A stretch of DNA of 64,000 bases from JABWCQ01 sp964587105. GTDB lineage: Bacteria; Electryoneota; RPQS01. The stretch covers positions 1 to 64,000 of the forward strand of contig CAZPKG010000002.1 in assembly GCA_964587105.1 (NCBI GenBank), given 5' to 3'. The translations under genes and the position numbers were made by a program. The notes beneath the pieces were generated by a model. The model made no database searches, was not told the DNA's origin, and was given only the letters and a program-made list of their open reading frames with translations. Below, in pieces: positions 33,042 to 42,800 of the stretch (positions are counted from its first letter, which is position 1; each line of letters begins with the position of its first letter).

Positions 33042-34825
33042 GCCAATGCAAACTTCTCTCTATAAACTTCCGTTCCGTCTTCCAAAATTATTCGCGTGAC
33101 CCGCTCGTCACCTCGGACTGAATTTCCAATTCGAATTTCATCTATAAGATCAAGCTGATCAAACGAAACAACTCCTTCTCGTGCCCGGCCTTCACTCACC
33201 TGATGATCCCGCCAAACGCCCGGCAACAATCCGCACGCAAGCTCCGGCGCAATCCATTCGCCGTGCACCTTGAAGATGAAACTCGAAATCGTGCCTTCAG
33301 TGAATTCGTTGCGTGTATTCAAAAACAAACACTCTTCGGCTCCAAGCTCTTTGGCTCGTGCTCGCAGAGAGTATTTCTCCGGCCGCAAAGTTGTCTTATG
33401 ATAGAGTCGCGGATCGTCCGGGTCCAATCGCAATTGCGGAATCATCACCGTTATCCCGCCGCGCGTCCAACCAAGTTCTTCGGGAATCAGCGTAAAGGAG
33501 ACCCCTTCACCGTTCAGATCAAGCCGCACACGATTAGGTTGGTCACCAAGTTCATGTTTAAGCTGTTCGAGCTTGCAGAGAATCTTGTCCCTCGGAAACG
33601 GCCTGCCGAAGTAAATGCACGAGTGTTCCAGTCTCCGTAAATGATTTTCAATGGCTTTGAAACCGGTTTCAGGAACATAGCGAAAGGCTTCGTACAATCC
33701 GAATTCTTGCGGACGACGCTCCAAGAACTTCGCTTTTAGCAATACTTCTTCCCATTCGCGCTCCGGATCGCTGTCGGCAACAATTCCCGATCCAATCCCC
33801 AACGTTGCAACATTGCCGTTTATTTCAAGCGTGCGAATGGAAACGTTGCACACAAAGTCTCCACCGGGATAAAAAAGTCCGAGGCTTCCGCAATATATCC
33901 CACGCGCTGTCGGTTCAATCTCCTTTATGATCTGCATGGCACGCACCTTCGGCGCTCCCGTGATGCTTCCTGCTGGAAAAGTGGATCGGAAGATATCTAT
34001 TAGAGCGACTTCGTCGCGCAATTCTCCTTCAACAGTCGTGGTCATTTGATGCACAGTGGGGAATCGCTCCACAAGATACTCATCGCGTGTTCGCACGCTT
34101 CCCATTTTGCAAACCCGTCCAAGATCGTTCCGCATCAAATCCACGATCATTGTATTTTCAGCCCGATCCTTCTTGCTGTTGTGGAGCGCAATGCGCGCGG
34201 CTTCATCCGCGTCCCACGATGGCTTGCGCGGCGCAGTCCCTTTCATCGGCTTCGAGATAAGTTCATTTGCCTTGCGTGCAAGAAACAACTCCGGCGACAG
34301 CGAAACAATCTGCGTCGCACCGGTGTCGGCGTAGCAAGCGTAAGGCATCGGTACAGCCTCACTTAGCGCGCAAAACGCGCTATACGCATCGCCGCTGAAT
34401 TCACATTGCGCGCGCACCGTGAAGTTTGCCTGATAAATGTCCCCAGCTCGAATGTGATTTAGCACGCGATTGACGGCGGTAACGTATTCAAGCTTGCCGA
34501 TCTGAACGCGCGGTTCAAAGAGCGCAAATCTCTCAGTCGAAGCAATAAACTCAACGGGTTCCCGAAATACGGCAAACCACGCTAACGGCAGCAGATGCGG
34601 AAGGTGTCCGTCAAGGGCCCGATCAAATCCGTGCGCCGCTTCGTAAGACAACACCATGCCGACATAGTATCCTTCCGACTGATACTCCACCACGCGCGCA
34701 AATGAGTCCCCAAATTCAGATTCGCGCACGACGCTCCACTGTGCAACCGGATGCCGGAAGGCAAGCTTCGTAATCTGACCCTGCGGTCCGGGCCGCGTAA
34801 ACACAAATGTAGGCTGCTGCGTCAT
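33038..34825 (-). CDS. pabBC: Fused aminodeoxychorismate synthase component I and aminodeoxychorismate lyase
   Basis: A 595-residue bifunctional protein for p-aminobenzoate (folate) synthesis. The N-terminal two thirds are a chorismate-binding PabB domain: NRVLNHIRAGDIYQANFTVR, KPMKGTAPR, ENTMIVDLMRNDLGRV, and PAGSITGAPKVRAMQIIKEIEPTARGIYCGSLG. The C-terminal third is a fold-IV PLP-dependent lyase like PabC (GFKAIENHLRRLEHS, ECLFLNTRNEFTEGTISS). PabB makes 4-amino-4-deoxychorismate with an amidotransferase; PabC releases pyruvate. The fusion occurs in many bacteria. I set the start at the ATG 34825, where homology begins; the in-frame extension to 35035 lacks any signal and crosses the terminator at 34863. 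No glutaminase PabA is nearby. Confidence 0.9.
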   Translation of the reverse strand: MTQQPTFVFTRPGPQGQITKLAFRHPVAQWSVVRESEFGDSFARVVEYQSEGYYVGMVLSYEAAHGFDRALDGHLPHLLPLAWFAVFREPVEFIASTERFALFEPRVQIGKLEYVTAVNRVLNHIRAGDIYQANFTVRAQCEFSGDAYSAFCALSEAVPMPYACYADTGATQIVSLSPELFLARKANELISKPMKGTAPRKPSWDADEAARIALHNSKKDRAENTMIVDLMRNDLGRVCKMGSVRTRDEYLVERFPTVHQMTTTVEGELRDEVALIDIFRSTFPAGSITGAPKVRAMQIIKEIEPTARGIYCGSLGLFYPGGDFVCNVSIRTLEINGNVATLGIGSGIVADSDPEREWEEVLLKAKFLERRPQEFGLYEAFRYVPETGFKAIENHLRRLEHSCIYFGRPFPRDKILCKLEQLKHELGDQPNRVRLDLNGEGVSFTLIPEELGWTRGGITVMIPQLRLDPDDPRLYHKTTLRPEKYSLRARAKELGAEECLFLNTRNEFTEGTISSFIFKVHGEWIAPELACGLLPGVWRDHQVSEGRAREGVVSFDQLDLIDEIRIGNSVRGDERVTRIILEDGTEVYREKFALA

Positions 34826-34862
34826 GGTTGTAAAGGTACAAAATTCGTCTGAATCACACAAA

Positions 34863-34888
34863 CAAAAAACCCGCCTCACAGCGGGTTT
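34863..34888. terminator. Bidirectional-type intrinsic terminator
   Basis: AAAAACCCGC (34863-34872) pairs perfectly with GCGGGTTTTT (34879-34888). It sits between the pseudo-kinase gene and pabBC, both on the minus strand, and would end the former transcript. Confidence 0.8.
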
Positions 34889-34911
34889 TTCAAATTTCTG
34901 ACTGTTCCGCG

Positions 34912-37047
34912 CTACACTTCGGCCAGCTTCACCAACGGGAAAGTCAACAGTAGCATAGCCTGACCGCTGTCTTCCGAAAATTCCAGTTCGCCGCCCATGC
35001 CGCGCAAAACCTCGCGCGCGAAAATCAAATCCCACCCCGCCTGCCCAACCGCCGGCGGCTGACCCTCGTTCCAGCCCGACGGGAAATTCGCCGTTCCGTC
35101 ATAGGACAACGAAACAAACGCCTGCGATTCGGTATAAGATAACGTGTAGCATACATGTCCGTTGTTCGCGAGATGTTCGCGCGCATGAGTCGAAATCGCT
35201 TCCAGCACTATCCGCAAACTGTTTGCCTCCACGTTCACACGGCAGCCTTCATCACACAACACGATCTGCGGGCGCTCGCCAAAAAATCCGTTCGGCAATT
35301 TCTTTACGAACTGCTGCAGGATCGGAGATAGATCGCACTCGTGCGTGTGCCTGCCTTGTCCGCCAAGGGCGGATAGTTTTCGCACCAAATGCGCGGCTTC
35401 ACGCGCCGATTTTTCAATTTCGGCAATCTCACGCGACGTGTTGCCGTCAAGCTCTGCCGCCGCCAGCGATGCATGTCCCAACACTCCGGTAAGGAGATTG
35501 CTGAATTCATCCGCCAATTCGCGCGACAATGTACGCATGTGCGACGGTGGCAGCGGTGCAAACGAAATGATCGGCGAAGCAGCTGCAACAGGAGCAGTCT
35601 CAACGACCACAACTTCCAGACACGCGCCGCTCCATTTGCCGTTTTTGTCCGTGACGGCGCATGCTTGCCACGTCGTTCCATCCACTGCCGCGACTTGACA
35701 GATCGGTTCGCTCTTCTTCTTCAGCCAGGTTGCTAATACCTTCGCGTCGTCGTCGGTGAGCCACTGCGCGAACGCCTGACCCTCGCCTTGCACAGCGGTC
35801 GCTCCGAGTTCTTCCCAGAACGCTCCGGTTGCGCACTTGACTTTGCCGCTCAAGTCTATGTAGCACGCCCGTTGCGACACACAAGCAAGAAACTCTTCAG
35901 CGGTGGTGTCCTTGACCGTAACTTCCTTGACAATTTCTTTAATCACCTCAGTGACTACTTGTTCAGCAGCCGGAGCAGGTTTATTTCGTTCAGCTGTCAG
36001 CGACGCGCTGAGTTCAAGCGCCTCTTGCTGGCTCGCTTCAAAGGATTTCTGCACCTTTGCCAGAGTCTTCCTCACTTCAGCAAGTTCGGCATTCCCCTCT
36101 TCAAGTATCTGCTCAAACTTCGATTGCTCCTCTTGCGCCGCAGACAGCGTTTCCGTCAATTGCTTGACATTTGCCTTTAGCTCCGCAATCTCTTGCGCAG
36201 CCGCCGATTCACTCTGCTCCTGACCGCTGTGCAATTCCTTGAGCGAAGAAAGCTCCGCGCTAAGTTCGGCGTTTTTGGCAAGCTCAGCTTGATAATCACT
36301 TCTGAGTTTCGGTACCTCAGCCTGCAATCTCTCAAGCTCAGCTTGAGCATTTGTATTGTCGGTCTGTTGCTTGCGAAGCTTATCTAATTCATGTTGTAGC
36401 CGCGACGACTTCTCAACCGATTTTTCTGCGCGCTCCAATGCCTCTTTGGCGCTCTGTTCCAAGCGCATCGACTTTTCAGCCATTTTCTTCAGTTGTGCTT
36501 CGCGCTGTGCAATCTCTTCAGAAGCCGCCCGAAGTTTGTCTTGAAGCTGATTGGATTGCTGAACGGCCTTCTCCGCCCCGTCGCGCCCCGCCTGCATTTC
36601 CCGGTCGCGCTCAATCAGCGCCAATCGGTTGGTGTGCTCCCGAGTAATATCCAAACAATGAATGAAGTAACCAGCGAAGACGCCTTCCTGCCACAATCCT
36701 TGAACATGCAACTGAACGTAAAACGGCTTTTCTTTCGTGCCCAAATCCACGACCTGGTTATGAACGCCCAGTTCATCGGAGTGCATCGAGTGAAGCAGGC
36801 TTTCGAAGACGCGCCGTTGTTCATCGTTGCGGAAGAACAACAAAATCGGGCTGCCGAGCATCGCATTGCGGCCCAGATCGCTGCGTCCGGATCGAGCCAT
36901 AAATTCATCCCAAGTCCGTCCCACCACGGCCAACTTCAGGTCTGGCGTGACCAATGCAGATGCCCCAAAGACTGCATCAAGGGCAGATTGAGGTACCTGT
37001 CGGAGGAGCGGAGTAGTCACATCGTAGGCATTTTGCGACGCTTCCAT
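34912..37047 (-). CDS. PAS / long coiled-coil protein with degenerate histidine-kinase C-terminus
   Basis: A 711-residue cytoplasmic protein. Residues about 20-135 form a PAS domain (ALVTPDLKLAVVGRTWDEFMARSG ... YFIHCLDITREHTNRLALIE). Residues about 140-365 are a continuous coiled coil rich in Glu, Ala and Gln. A second PAS-like domain follows (about 385-475), then a kinase-like region from 503. There the usual AHDFNNLL is ADEFSNLL, with Asp513 at the place of the phospho-histidine; the N box has His in place of Asn (EAISTHAREHL, about 616-626) and the G1 box DxGxG is absent, though a G2-like GWDLIFAREVLRGMGG remains. It is therefore probably a pseudokinase or scaffold rather than an active kinase. 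No response regulator is adjacent. It is isolated on its strand between two terminated units. Confidence 0.75.
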   Translation of the reverse strand: MEASQNAYDVTTPLLRQVPQSALDAVFGASALVTPDLKLAVVGRTWDEFMARSGRSDLGRNAMLGSPILLFFRNDEQRRVFESLLHSMHSDELGVHNQVVDLGTKEKPFYVQLHVQGLWQEGVFAGYFIHCLDITREHTNRLALIERDREMQAGRDGAEKAVQQSNQLQDKLRAASEEIAQREAQLKKMAEKSMRLEQSAKEALERAEKSVEKSSRLQHELDKLRKQQTDNTNAQAELERLQAEVPKLRSDYQAELAKNAELSAELSSLKELHSGQEQSESAAAQEIAELKANVKQLTETLSAAQEEQSKFEQILEEGNAELAEVRKTLAKVQKSFEASQQEALELSASLTAERNKPAPAAEQVVTEVIKEIVKEVTVKDTTAEEFLACVSQRACYIDLSGKVKCATGAFWEELGATAVQGEGQAFAQWLTDDDAKVLATWLKKKSEPICQVAAVDGTTWQACAVTDKNGKWSGACLEVVVVETAPVAAASPIISFAPLPPSHMRTLSRELADEFSNLLTGVLGHASLAAAELDGNTSREIAEIEKSAREAAHLVRKLSALGGQGRHTHECDLSPILQQFVKKLPNGFFGERPQIVLCDEGCRVNVEANSLRIVLEAISTHAREHLANNGHVCYTLSYTESQAFVSLSYDGTANFPSGWNEGQPPAVGQAGWDLIFAREVLRGMGGELEFSEDSGQAMLLLTFPLVKLAEV

Positions 37048-37228
37048 GAGGCGTTCACCACCTATAGCTTATCGGATTACAATCATTTACAGTTCTTAGT
37101 ACGGAAATAAATCGCAAAAAAACGGCCAGCTTTTGCGAACTGTCGCGCTTGCATCTGGCCGCCCGAACCCGTATATTTATCGCCCGAACTGTTCGCTATA
37201 ACATTGTAAAGCTTACTGTTCGGTGTTT

Positions 37229-37303
37229 TGGGGAATCGTCTAATTGGCAGGACAACAGTCTCTGGATCTGTTAATCGGGGTTCGAGTCCCTGTTCCCCAG
37301 CCA
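37229..37303 (+). tRNA. tRNA-Gln(CUG), CCA encoded
   Basis: Cloverleaf: acceptor TGGGGAA/TTCCCCA (37229-37235 with 37293-37299), discriminator G, CCA at 37301-37303. The D arm is GTC...GAC, the anticodon loop CTCTGGA gives anticodon CTG, and the T arm is CGGGG-TTCGAGT-CCCTG. The U1-A72 start is normal for bacterial tRNA-Gln. There is one U-U mismatch at the base of the anticodon loop. Confidence 0.93.
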
Positions 37304-37312
37304 TCGGGGACT

Positions 37313-37345
37313 AAGGCCGCAAGTGGAGTCACTTGCGGCCTTTTC
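37313..37345 (+). terminator. Terminator after tRNA-Gln
   Basis: A perfect 13-bp stem (37313-37325 with 37330-37342) around GAGT, ending in a short T run. The stretch 37346-37568 after it shows no further feature. Confidence 0.8.
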
Positions 37346-37568
37346 CGTTTGGGCAAAGTAGTAAGCAGTTGATACCGGCAAGTTCTTGCAATGCCGTATC
37401 CAAATAGCTATATTTGACCATTGCGACCAATAAACCAGGATAACTCGCAATCCCATTTAGGCCCGGTTCAAACTCGCAAGCTATTGTTCCTAAAAAACAA
37501 AGAGAGTATCAACCCAGAATTTTTCCACTCAGGAACAATTTTCGCTCGGAAGCCGTCTTAGAGAAACA

Positions 37569-37910
37569 ATGAAGCATAAGAAAAGGTCATTAATCCGGTC
37601 CGCAACATCAATCTTGCTGACCATGCTCCTGTTGGCTGCCCCGATGGCCTGCCAGTTTATGCCTTGTTGTATTAAAGATTCCGGCTGTTGCGATGACTGC
37701 CCGAGCACAACGATTCCTGAATCAACACCACATCAGGATTCTGATTGCGCCAGTGGGCACTGTCTGAATGCCACAATGTCGGTCATTGCTCCGCAAATTG
37801 ATGAAGTGATTTTCTTAACCGCCGTCACAACCGAATCACGCTGGGTTGACGAGTATGTTCCCGAACACTCGTCCGATCCCCTCTATAGACCTCCCATAGC
37901 CGTCTGCTAA
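37569..37910 (+). CDS. Small exported Cys-rich protein of the second metal-efflux locus
   Basis: A 113-residue protein with an N-terminal signal (KKRSLIRSATSILLTMLLLAAPMAC). A Cys cluster follows directly: CQFMPCCIKDSGCCDDCP and DSDCASGHC, ten Cys within about 45 residues, suggesting metal binding or disulphides. The C-terminus YRPPIAVC is hydrophobic and resembles the ends of small orphan proteins often found first in Cus/Czc loci. It may be a lipoprotein. It lies 144 bp before the CusB-like gene, with an intrinsic terminator between, so it may be produced in excess over the pump. Confidence 0.6.
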   Translation: MKHKKRSLIRSATSILLTMLLLAAPMACQFMPCCIKDSGCCDDCPSTTIPESTPHQDSDCASGHCLNATMSVIAPQIDEVIFLTAVTTESRWVDEYVPEHSSDPLYRPPIAVC

Positions 37911-37983
37911 TCAAACACAGGAGAACTCCGCCCTCAAGGGATGGAGTACTTTGTTTGCTTGTCAGGCGGAACAGATTGCTAAA

Positions 37984-38012
37984 AGCGTCGCTGTTCTGCA
38001 GCGACGTTTTTT
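37984..38012 (+). terminator. Intrinsic terminator / attenuator before the CusB-like gene
   Basis: CGTCGCTG (37986-37993) pairs with CAGCGACG (37999-38006) around TTCTG and is followed by TTTTTT. It lies inside the apparent operon, 42 bp before the adaptor start, so it may reduce pump expression relative to the small Cys-rich protein. Confidence 0.7.
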
Positions 38013-38054
38013 GTTGCCGATTTTTGAATCTTATAGATACGGAAGGAAATCTTC

Positions 38055-39803
38055 ATGAACTGGAGAAAACTTATTGTCCCCGCGCTCGCGCTAACGGTTA
38101 TTCTAATGGTGCTGGCTTTAAGCGGAATTACCACGTCTGGCGCAATCTCCATTGCCAGCGCGTCGGACAAACTTTGCCAATATCACGGCGTCGCCGTTGA
38201 TCTTTGCACCCGCTGCGATTCGGCCCTGATTCCGGCGTTCAAAGCAAAAGGCGATTGGTGCGCCGAGCACAACCTGCCAGAATCACAATGTGATATCTGT
38301 AACCCCAATCTAAAAAGTGGAGCCGCAGGCTCGGCTGAGAGCGGACACGATCACTCGGCGCACGGAGAAGATGCCCACGCTGATGCCGCTCACGGAGAAG
38401 CTGGTCACGATCACTCAGCGCACGCTTCAACCGAAGAATCCGAGCACGATCACTCCAAACACGAAACCACTGCGGTGGATTGGTGTCCGGAACATCGCGT
38501 TCCCGAATCTCAATGCACAAAATGTCATCCCGAACTGATCGCAGATTTCAAAGCTAAAGGCGACTGGTGCGGCGGTCACGATGTGCCTGAGTCACACTGC
38601 TATCAATGCAATTCCGGTTTGAAATTCGAGCAGGAGGCCGAGTACAAGAAACAGCAGCCGGATCAAAAACAAAGCCATGTGCCGAATACATCATTGAAAC
38701 GACCCAACGCTTCTGACTGCGCCACAGATCATGCCATCATCCAATTCGCCAGTATCAATACAGCTGAGCGCATCGGCATCTCCATCGTAACCACGGAAGA
38801 ATCACCTTCAGCCGCCGCCCTCGACGTACCCGGTGAAGTCGAGTTTGACGCCACGCAATCCATGGCCGTAACCTGCCCAGTAAGCGGTGTGCTGATGCGT
38901 TGGGTTGTAAATCCCGGCGCAGAAGTGAAGCGCGGACAAATCTTGGCTTACATCGAATCCATCGAGGCCGCGGAGCGGATGGCCGATTATGTTCACGCGT
39001 CAGCGCTGCACAATCTTGCCGCAAAATCTTTCGATCGCAAGCGCCAACTGGCTCAAAAAGGGTTGGAAAGCGAGCGCGATGCGGATGAAGCCGAAGCTGA
39101 TTACCTCCAAACTCAAGCGGATGTGAATCGCGCTGCCACGGTATTAAGAATGCTGGGATACACCGATGAAAATCTCGCCGAACTTAGAAGCGACACCGAC
39201 AACAGCAGACTCATTCCGTTGCGCGCCCGCCAGTCCGGTAAACTTGTTGAGCAAACTGTGAAACTCGGCACGATTCTGGACGCGGGTCAGCCAATCGGCA
39301 TGATTTCGGAAACCGCCCAACTGTGGGTTGAAGCACAGGTTCCTGAATCCGGTATGGACCGAGTGCAAATTGGTCAAACTGCAACCGTGAGCTTAGACGG
39401 CAACGGCTGGACCTCCGGCGCAGGGCAAGTTATCTGGGTCGCCGATGGTGTGGATGAAAACACCAGAATGGGCAAAGTCCGCATCGCAATCGAGCCCAAT
39501 GGAAACACTCTTCGTGCTCATCAATTCGTCCGCGTGAACATTGAAACAAGTGCCGTCGGTAATACCGTTCTGATTCCCGTTGATGCCGTGCAGTGGGAAG
39601 GCTGTTGCAACGTTGTGTTCGTGCAGGATACTCCCGATCGCTTCAAGCCGCGCAAAATAAAAATTGATCACACCGTTGGGAAATTCTATGCCGTTAGCGG
39701 CGTTCAGCCCGGCGAAAAGATTGTCGGCAAAGGCAGCTATCTCCTGAAAACGGAACTCATGAAGAGCAGCATCGGAGCAGGCTGTTGCGGTGAAGGAGCA
39801 TAG
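38055..39803 (+). CDS. CusB/CzcB-type efflux adaptor with N-terminal Cys/His repeat domain
   Basis: A 582-residue periplasmic membrane-fusion protein. After a membrane anchor (6-27) come four copies of C-x2-H-x6-C-x2-C: 41-54, 69-82, 144-157 and 172-185, three of them carrying the phrase PES before the third ligand. Pairs are joined by AFKAKGDW/DFKAKGDW. Between copies two and three lies a His-rich linker (98-137) built of HDHSAH and HDHSKH. The adaptor part follows (ALDVPGEVEFDATQSMAVTCPVSGVLMRW, helical hairpin, VEAQVPESGMDRVQIG, VLIPVDAVQWEG). The C-terminus is Cys-rich (GAGCCGEGA). The N-terminal domain differs completely from the CPMHP modules of the other CusB. It should feed the pump seven bases downstream. 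Confidence 0.88.
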   Translation: MNWRKLIVPALALTVILMVLALSGITTSGAISIASASDKLCQYHGVAVDLCTRCDSALIPAFKAKGDWCAEHNLPESQCDICNPNLKSGAAGSAESGHDHSAHGEDAHADAAHGEAGHDHSAHASTEESEHDHSKHETTAVDWCPEHRVPESQCTKCHPELIADFKAKGDWCGGHDVPESHCYQCNSGLKFEQEAEYKKQQPDQKQSHVPNTSLKRPNASDCATDHAIIQFASINTAERIGISIVTTEESPSAAALDVPGEVEFDATQSMAVTCPVSGVLMRWVVNPGAEVKRGQILAYIESIEAAERMADYVHASALHNLAAKSFDRKRQLAQKGLESERDADEAEADYLQTQADVNRAATVLRMLGYTDENLAELRSDTDNSRLIPLRARQSGKLVEQTVKLGTILDAGQPIGMISETAQLWVEAQVPESGMDRVQIGQTATVSLDGNGWTSGAGQVIWVADGVDENTRMGKVRIAIEPNGNTLRAHQFVRVNIETSAVGNTVLIPVDAVQWEGCCNVVFVQDTPDRFKPRKIKIDHTVGKFYAVSGVQPGEKIVGKGSYLLKTELMKSSIGAGCCGEGA

Positions 39804-39809
39804 CGCCTA

Positions 39810-42800
39810 ATGCTCAGCAGGTTAATTATTTGGGTTATCAATCAGCGCTGGCTGGTGATATCCATTACGGCGCTTCTGTCGTTTGGCGGAGTTGTATCCT
39901 TGATGCACCTTCCGTTCGACGCGTTCCCCGACACAACTCCCGTTTTGGTGACGGTCAATACGAAGATCTCAGGCTACGCGGCAGAAGACGTCGAATCGCA
40001 AGTCACCGCGAAAATCGAGCGCGAACTCGGCGGACTGGCAAATCTGGAAGAGATTCGTTCAATCTCAAAATCCAATCTGTCGCAGATTATCTGCGTCTTC
40101 GGCGAAGGCACCGATATCTACCTTGCGCGCCAACAAGTCACAGAGCGTTTAGCGTCGGTGGATCTGCCAAGCGGAGTCGAGCATCCCGAACTCGGCCCGA
40201 TTTCAACGGGCCTCGGAGAAATCTTTCACTATGTGGTTGTTGACACGCTGAAAGACGCGCCGATCAGCCGCGCGCGTGAAGTTCAGGATTGGATGATTGC
40301 CCCGCGTTTGCAAACAGTGCCCGGCGTGGTTGAGGTAAATAGCTGGGGCGGTTTTGAAAAGCAGTATCAAGTCCAAGTCGATCCGCAAAAACTGCTTGCC
40401 TACAATCTGCAATTGAGTCAGGTCGTTGTCGCGCTCCGCGAAGGCCAGCAAAATGTCGGCGGCGGAGTAACACAACGTGCCGGTGAACGCTTCGTGATTC
40501 AAGGCGTCGGTGCAATCACCAAACTTGAAGAGATCGGCGAAATCGTCGTGGACTCCCGCAACGGCGTGCCGATTCACATTCACGACATCGCTGAAGTTGC
40601 CATCGGGCATGCCACGCGCTACGCCTCCGCCACTTTCAACGGTCATGGCGAAGCCGTGCTGGGTCTCGGTTTCATGTTGACGGGTGAGAATCCGCAGGAT
40701 GTCACACGCGCACTCGCCGCCGAACTTGAAGAAGTCAAGAAATCGCTTCCGTCAGGTGTTGATGCACATGTCGTGTACGAACGCACGGCTCTCGTGAATG
40801 AAGTTCTCAAAACCGTCGAACACAATTTGCTCTATGGCGCGATTCTCGTCATCGCCGTCTTGCTCGCGTTTCTGGGAAACTTTCGCGCCAGTCTCATCGT
40901 CGCGATGGCCATCCCGCTCTCCATGCTCTTTGCGTTCAACTTGATGTTGCAATTAGGCATTGCGGGAAGTCTAATGAGCCTCGGAGCAATCGACTTTGGA
41001 CTTGCGGTGGACAATGCAGTCATCCAAGTTGAAAACGTCACACGGCGATTGTCCGGTGGAGTTGCAAGTCGCAGCCGTTTTGCTGTGATTCGCGACGCAA
41101 TCATGGAAGTGCGCAAGCCGACTCTGTTCGGCGAACTCATTATCATGCTGGTCTATCTTCCGATCCTTACGCTTGAAGGCACGGAAGGTAAAATGTTTCG
41201 CCCGATGGCGATCACGGTTATTCTTGTTCTCACCGGATCATTGGTCTTGTCGTTCACTGTTATCCCTGCTCTTTGTGCGTTTATGCTAAAACCTCAAGCG
41301 CATGACGAGAAATCCCGCCTCGTCGATTTTCTGAAACGCCGTTACGAACAAACTCTGGCCTGGGCGCTCAATCGCTCGAAACTTATTGTCATCACAACAG
41401 TCCTGCTGGTAATCGCTGCCGGGCTCGTGCTGAACTCACGCGGCTCCGAGTTTATTCCGAAACTGTCCGAGGGCAGTATCGTAATCAATCTGATTCGCTT
41501 GGCCGGCGTCTCGCTTGAACAATCCACGGAAACAGGTCTGCTGGTAGAAAAGATTCTGAAAGAAAAATTCCCTGACGAAATCAAGGAAATCTGGACAAGA
41601 ACTGGAACTCCCGAATTAGCCACCGATCCGATGGGTGTTGAGCTTTCTGACGTGTTCATAACTCTGACCCCGCGCTCGCAGTGGACAAAGGCCACAAATC
41701 AAGCGGATCTGCTCGCACTGATGGATCAGGAGCTGTCTGACCTTCCCGGGATGAACATGGCCTTTTCACAGCCGATTGAAATGCGCTTCAACGAACTTAT
41801 CTCCGGCATTCGCACGGATCTCGGTATCAAAATCTTCGGGGACGATCTCGAAGTATTGAAACAAAAAGCCGACGAAATAAATCAAATCGTGGAATCAACG
41901 GAAGGCGCCGTGGACGTCAACGTCGAACAGATTACCGGCCAACCCGTCATTCAGTTGCAACTCGATCGCAAAGCTCTGGCCCGCTATTCCATGAGTTCGG
42001 GCGATGTCATGGAAGCCGTGCAAGCTCTCGGCGGCGTGACGACTGGACAAGTCATCGAAGGACAAAGAATCTTTGACCTCGCACTCTACATCGATGAAAA
42101 ATACACGGCCACTCCCGAAGCAATTGAAAGTGTGATCCTGCGTGCAGGCAACGGCGAGTTTGTTCCGTTGACGCAAGTTGCCAAACTTAATCAGATTGAC
42201 GGCGCCGCGACGATTTCGCGCGAATGGAACAAACGTCGCATCGTCGTGCAATGCAACATTCGTGGACGCGATATCGGATCGTTCGTCGATGAGGTCCGCA
42301 CAAGAACGGAGCAGGAAGTAACCTTCGATCCCGGCTACTATGTGCAGTTTGGCGGACAGTTTGAAAACCTCGAGCGTGCGCGCTTGCGCCTAATGATTGT
42401 TGTCCCGCTCGCTCTGTTGCTGATCTTCGGTTTGCTTTATTGGACCTACAAATCTGCCCGTGATGCCGTCCTGATTTTCACCGGAGTTCCGCTCGCTGCA
42501 GTCGGTGGAGTGTTTGCGTTGGCTTTGCGTGGAATGCCGTTCACGATTTCCGCCGGAGTCGGCTTCATCGCGCTCTCCGGTATTGCCGTGCTGAATGGAC
42601 TGGTGCTCGTGTCGTCGATTCGGAATCTACAGCAGGAAGGCGTCACCTTCCTCGAAGCGGTCAAGACGAGCGGTTCTCTTCGAATGCGCCCCGTAATCAT
42701 GACGGCACTCGTAGCGGCTTTCGGTTTCATCCCGATGATGATTTCTCACGGCGTCGGCGCCGAAGTTCAACGCCCGCTTGCCACAGTTGTCGTCGGTGGC

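Noticed and set aside
37083..37304. Minus-strand open frame of 73 codons across tRNA-Gln
   Set aside because: Its start reads GEQGLEPRLTDPE, the well-known false translation of a tRNA gene and its flank; the cloverleaf explains the sequence.
37374..37392. Sigma-54-like CCGGCAAGTTCTTGCAA upstream of the second efflux locus
   Set aside because: The GG and GC elements are nine, not ten, bases apart.
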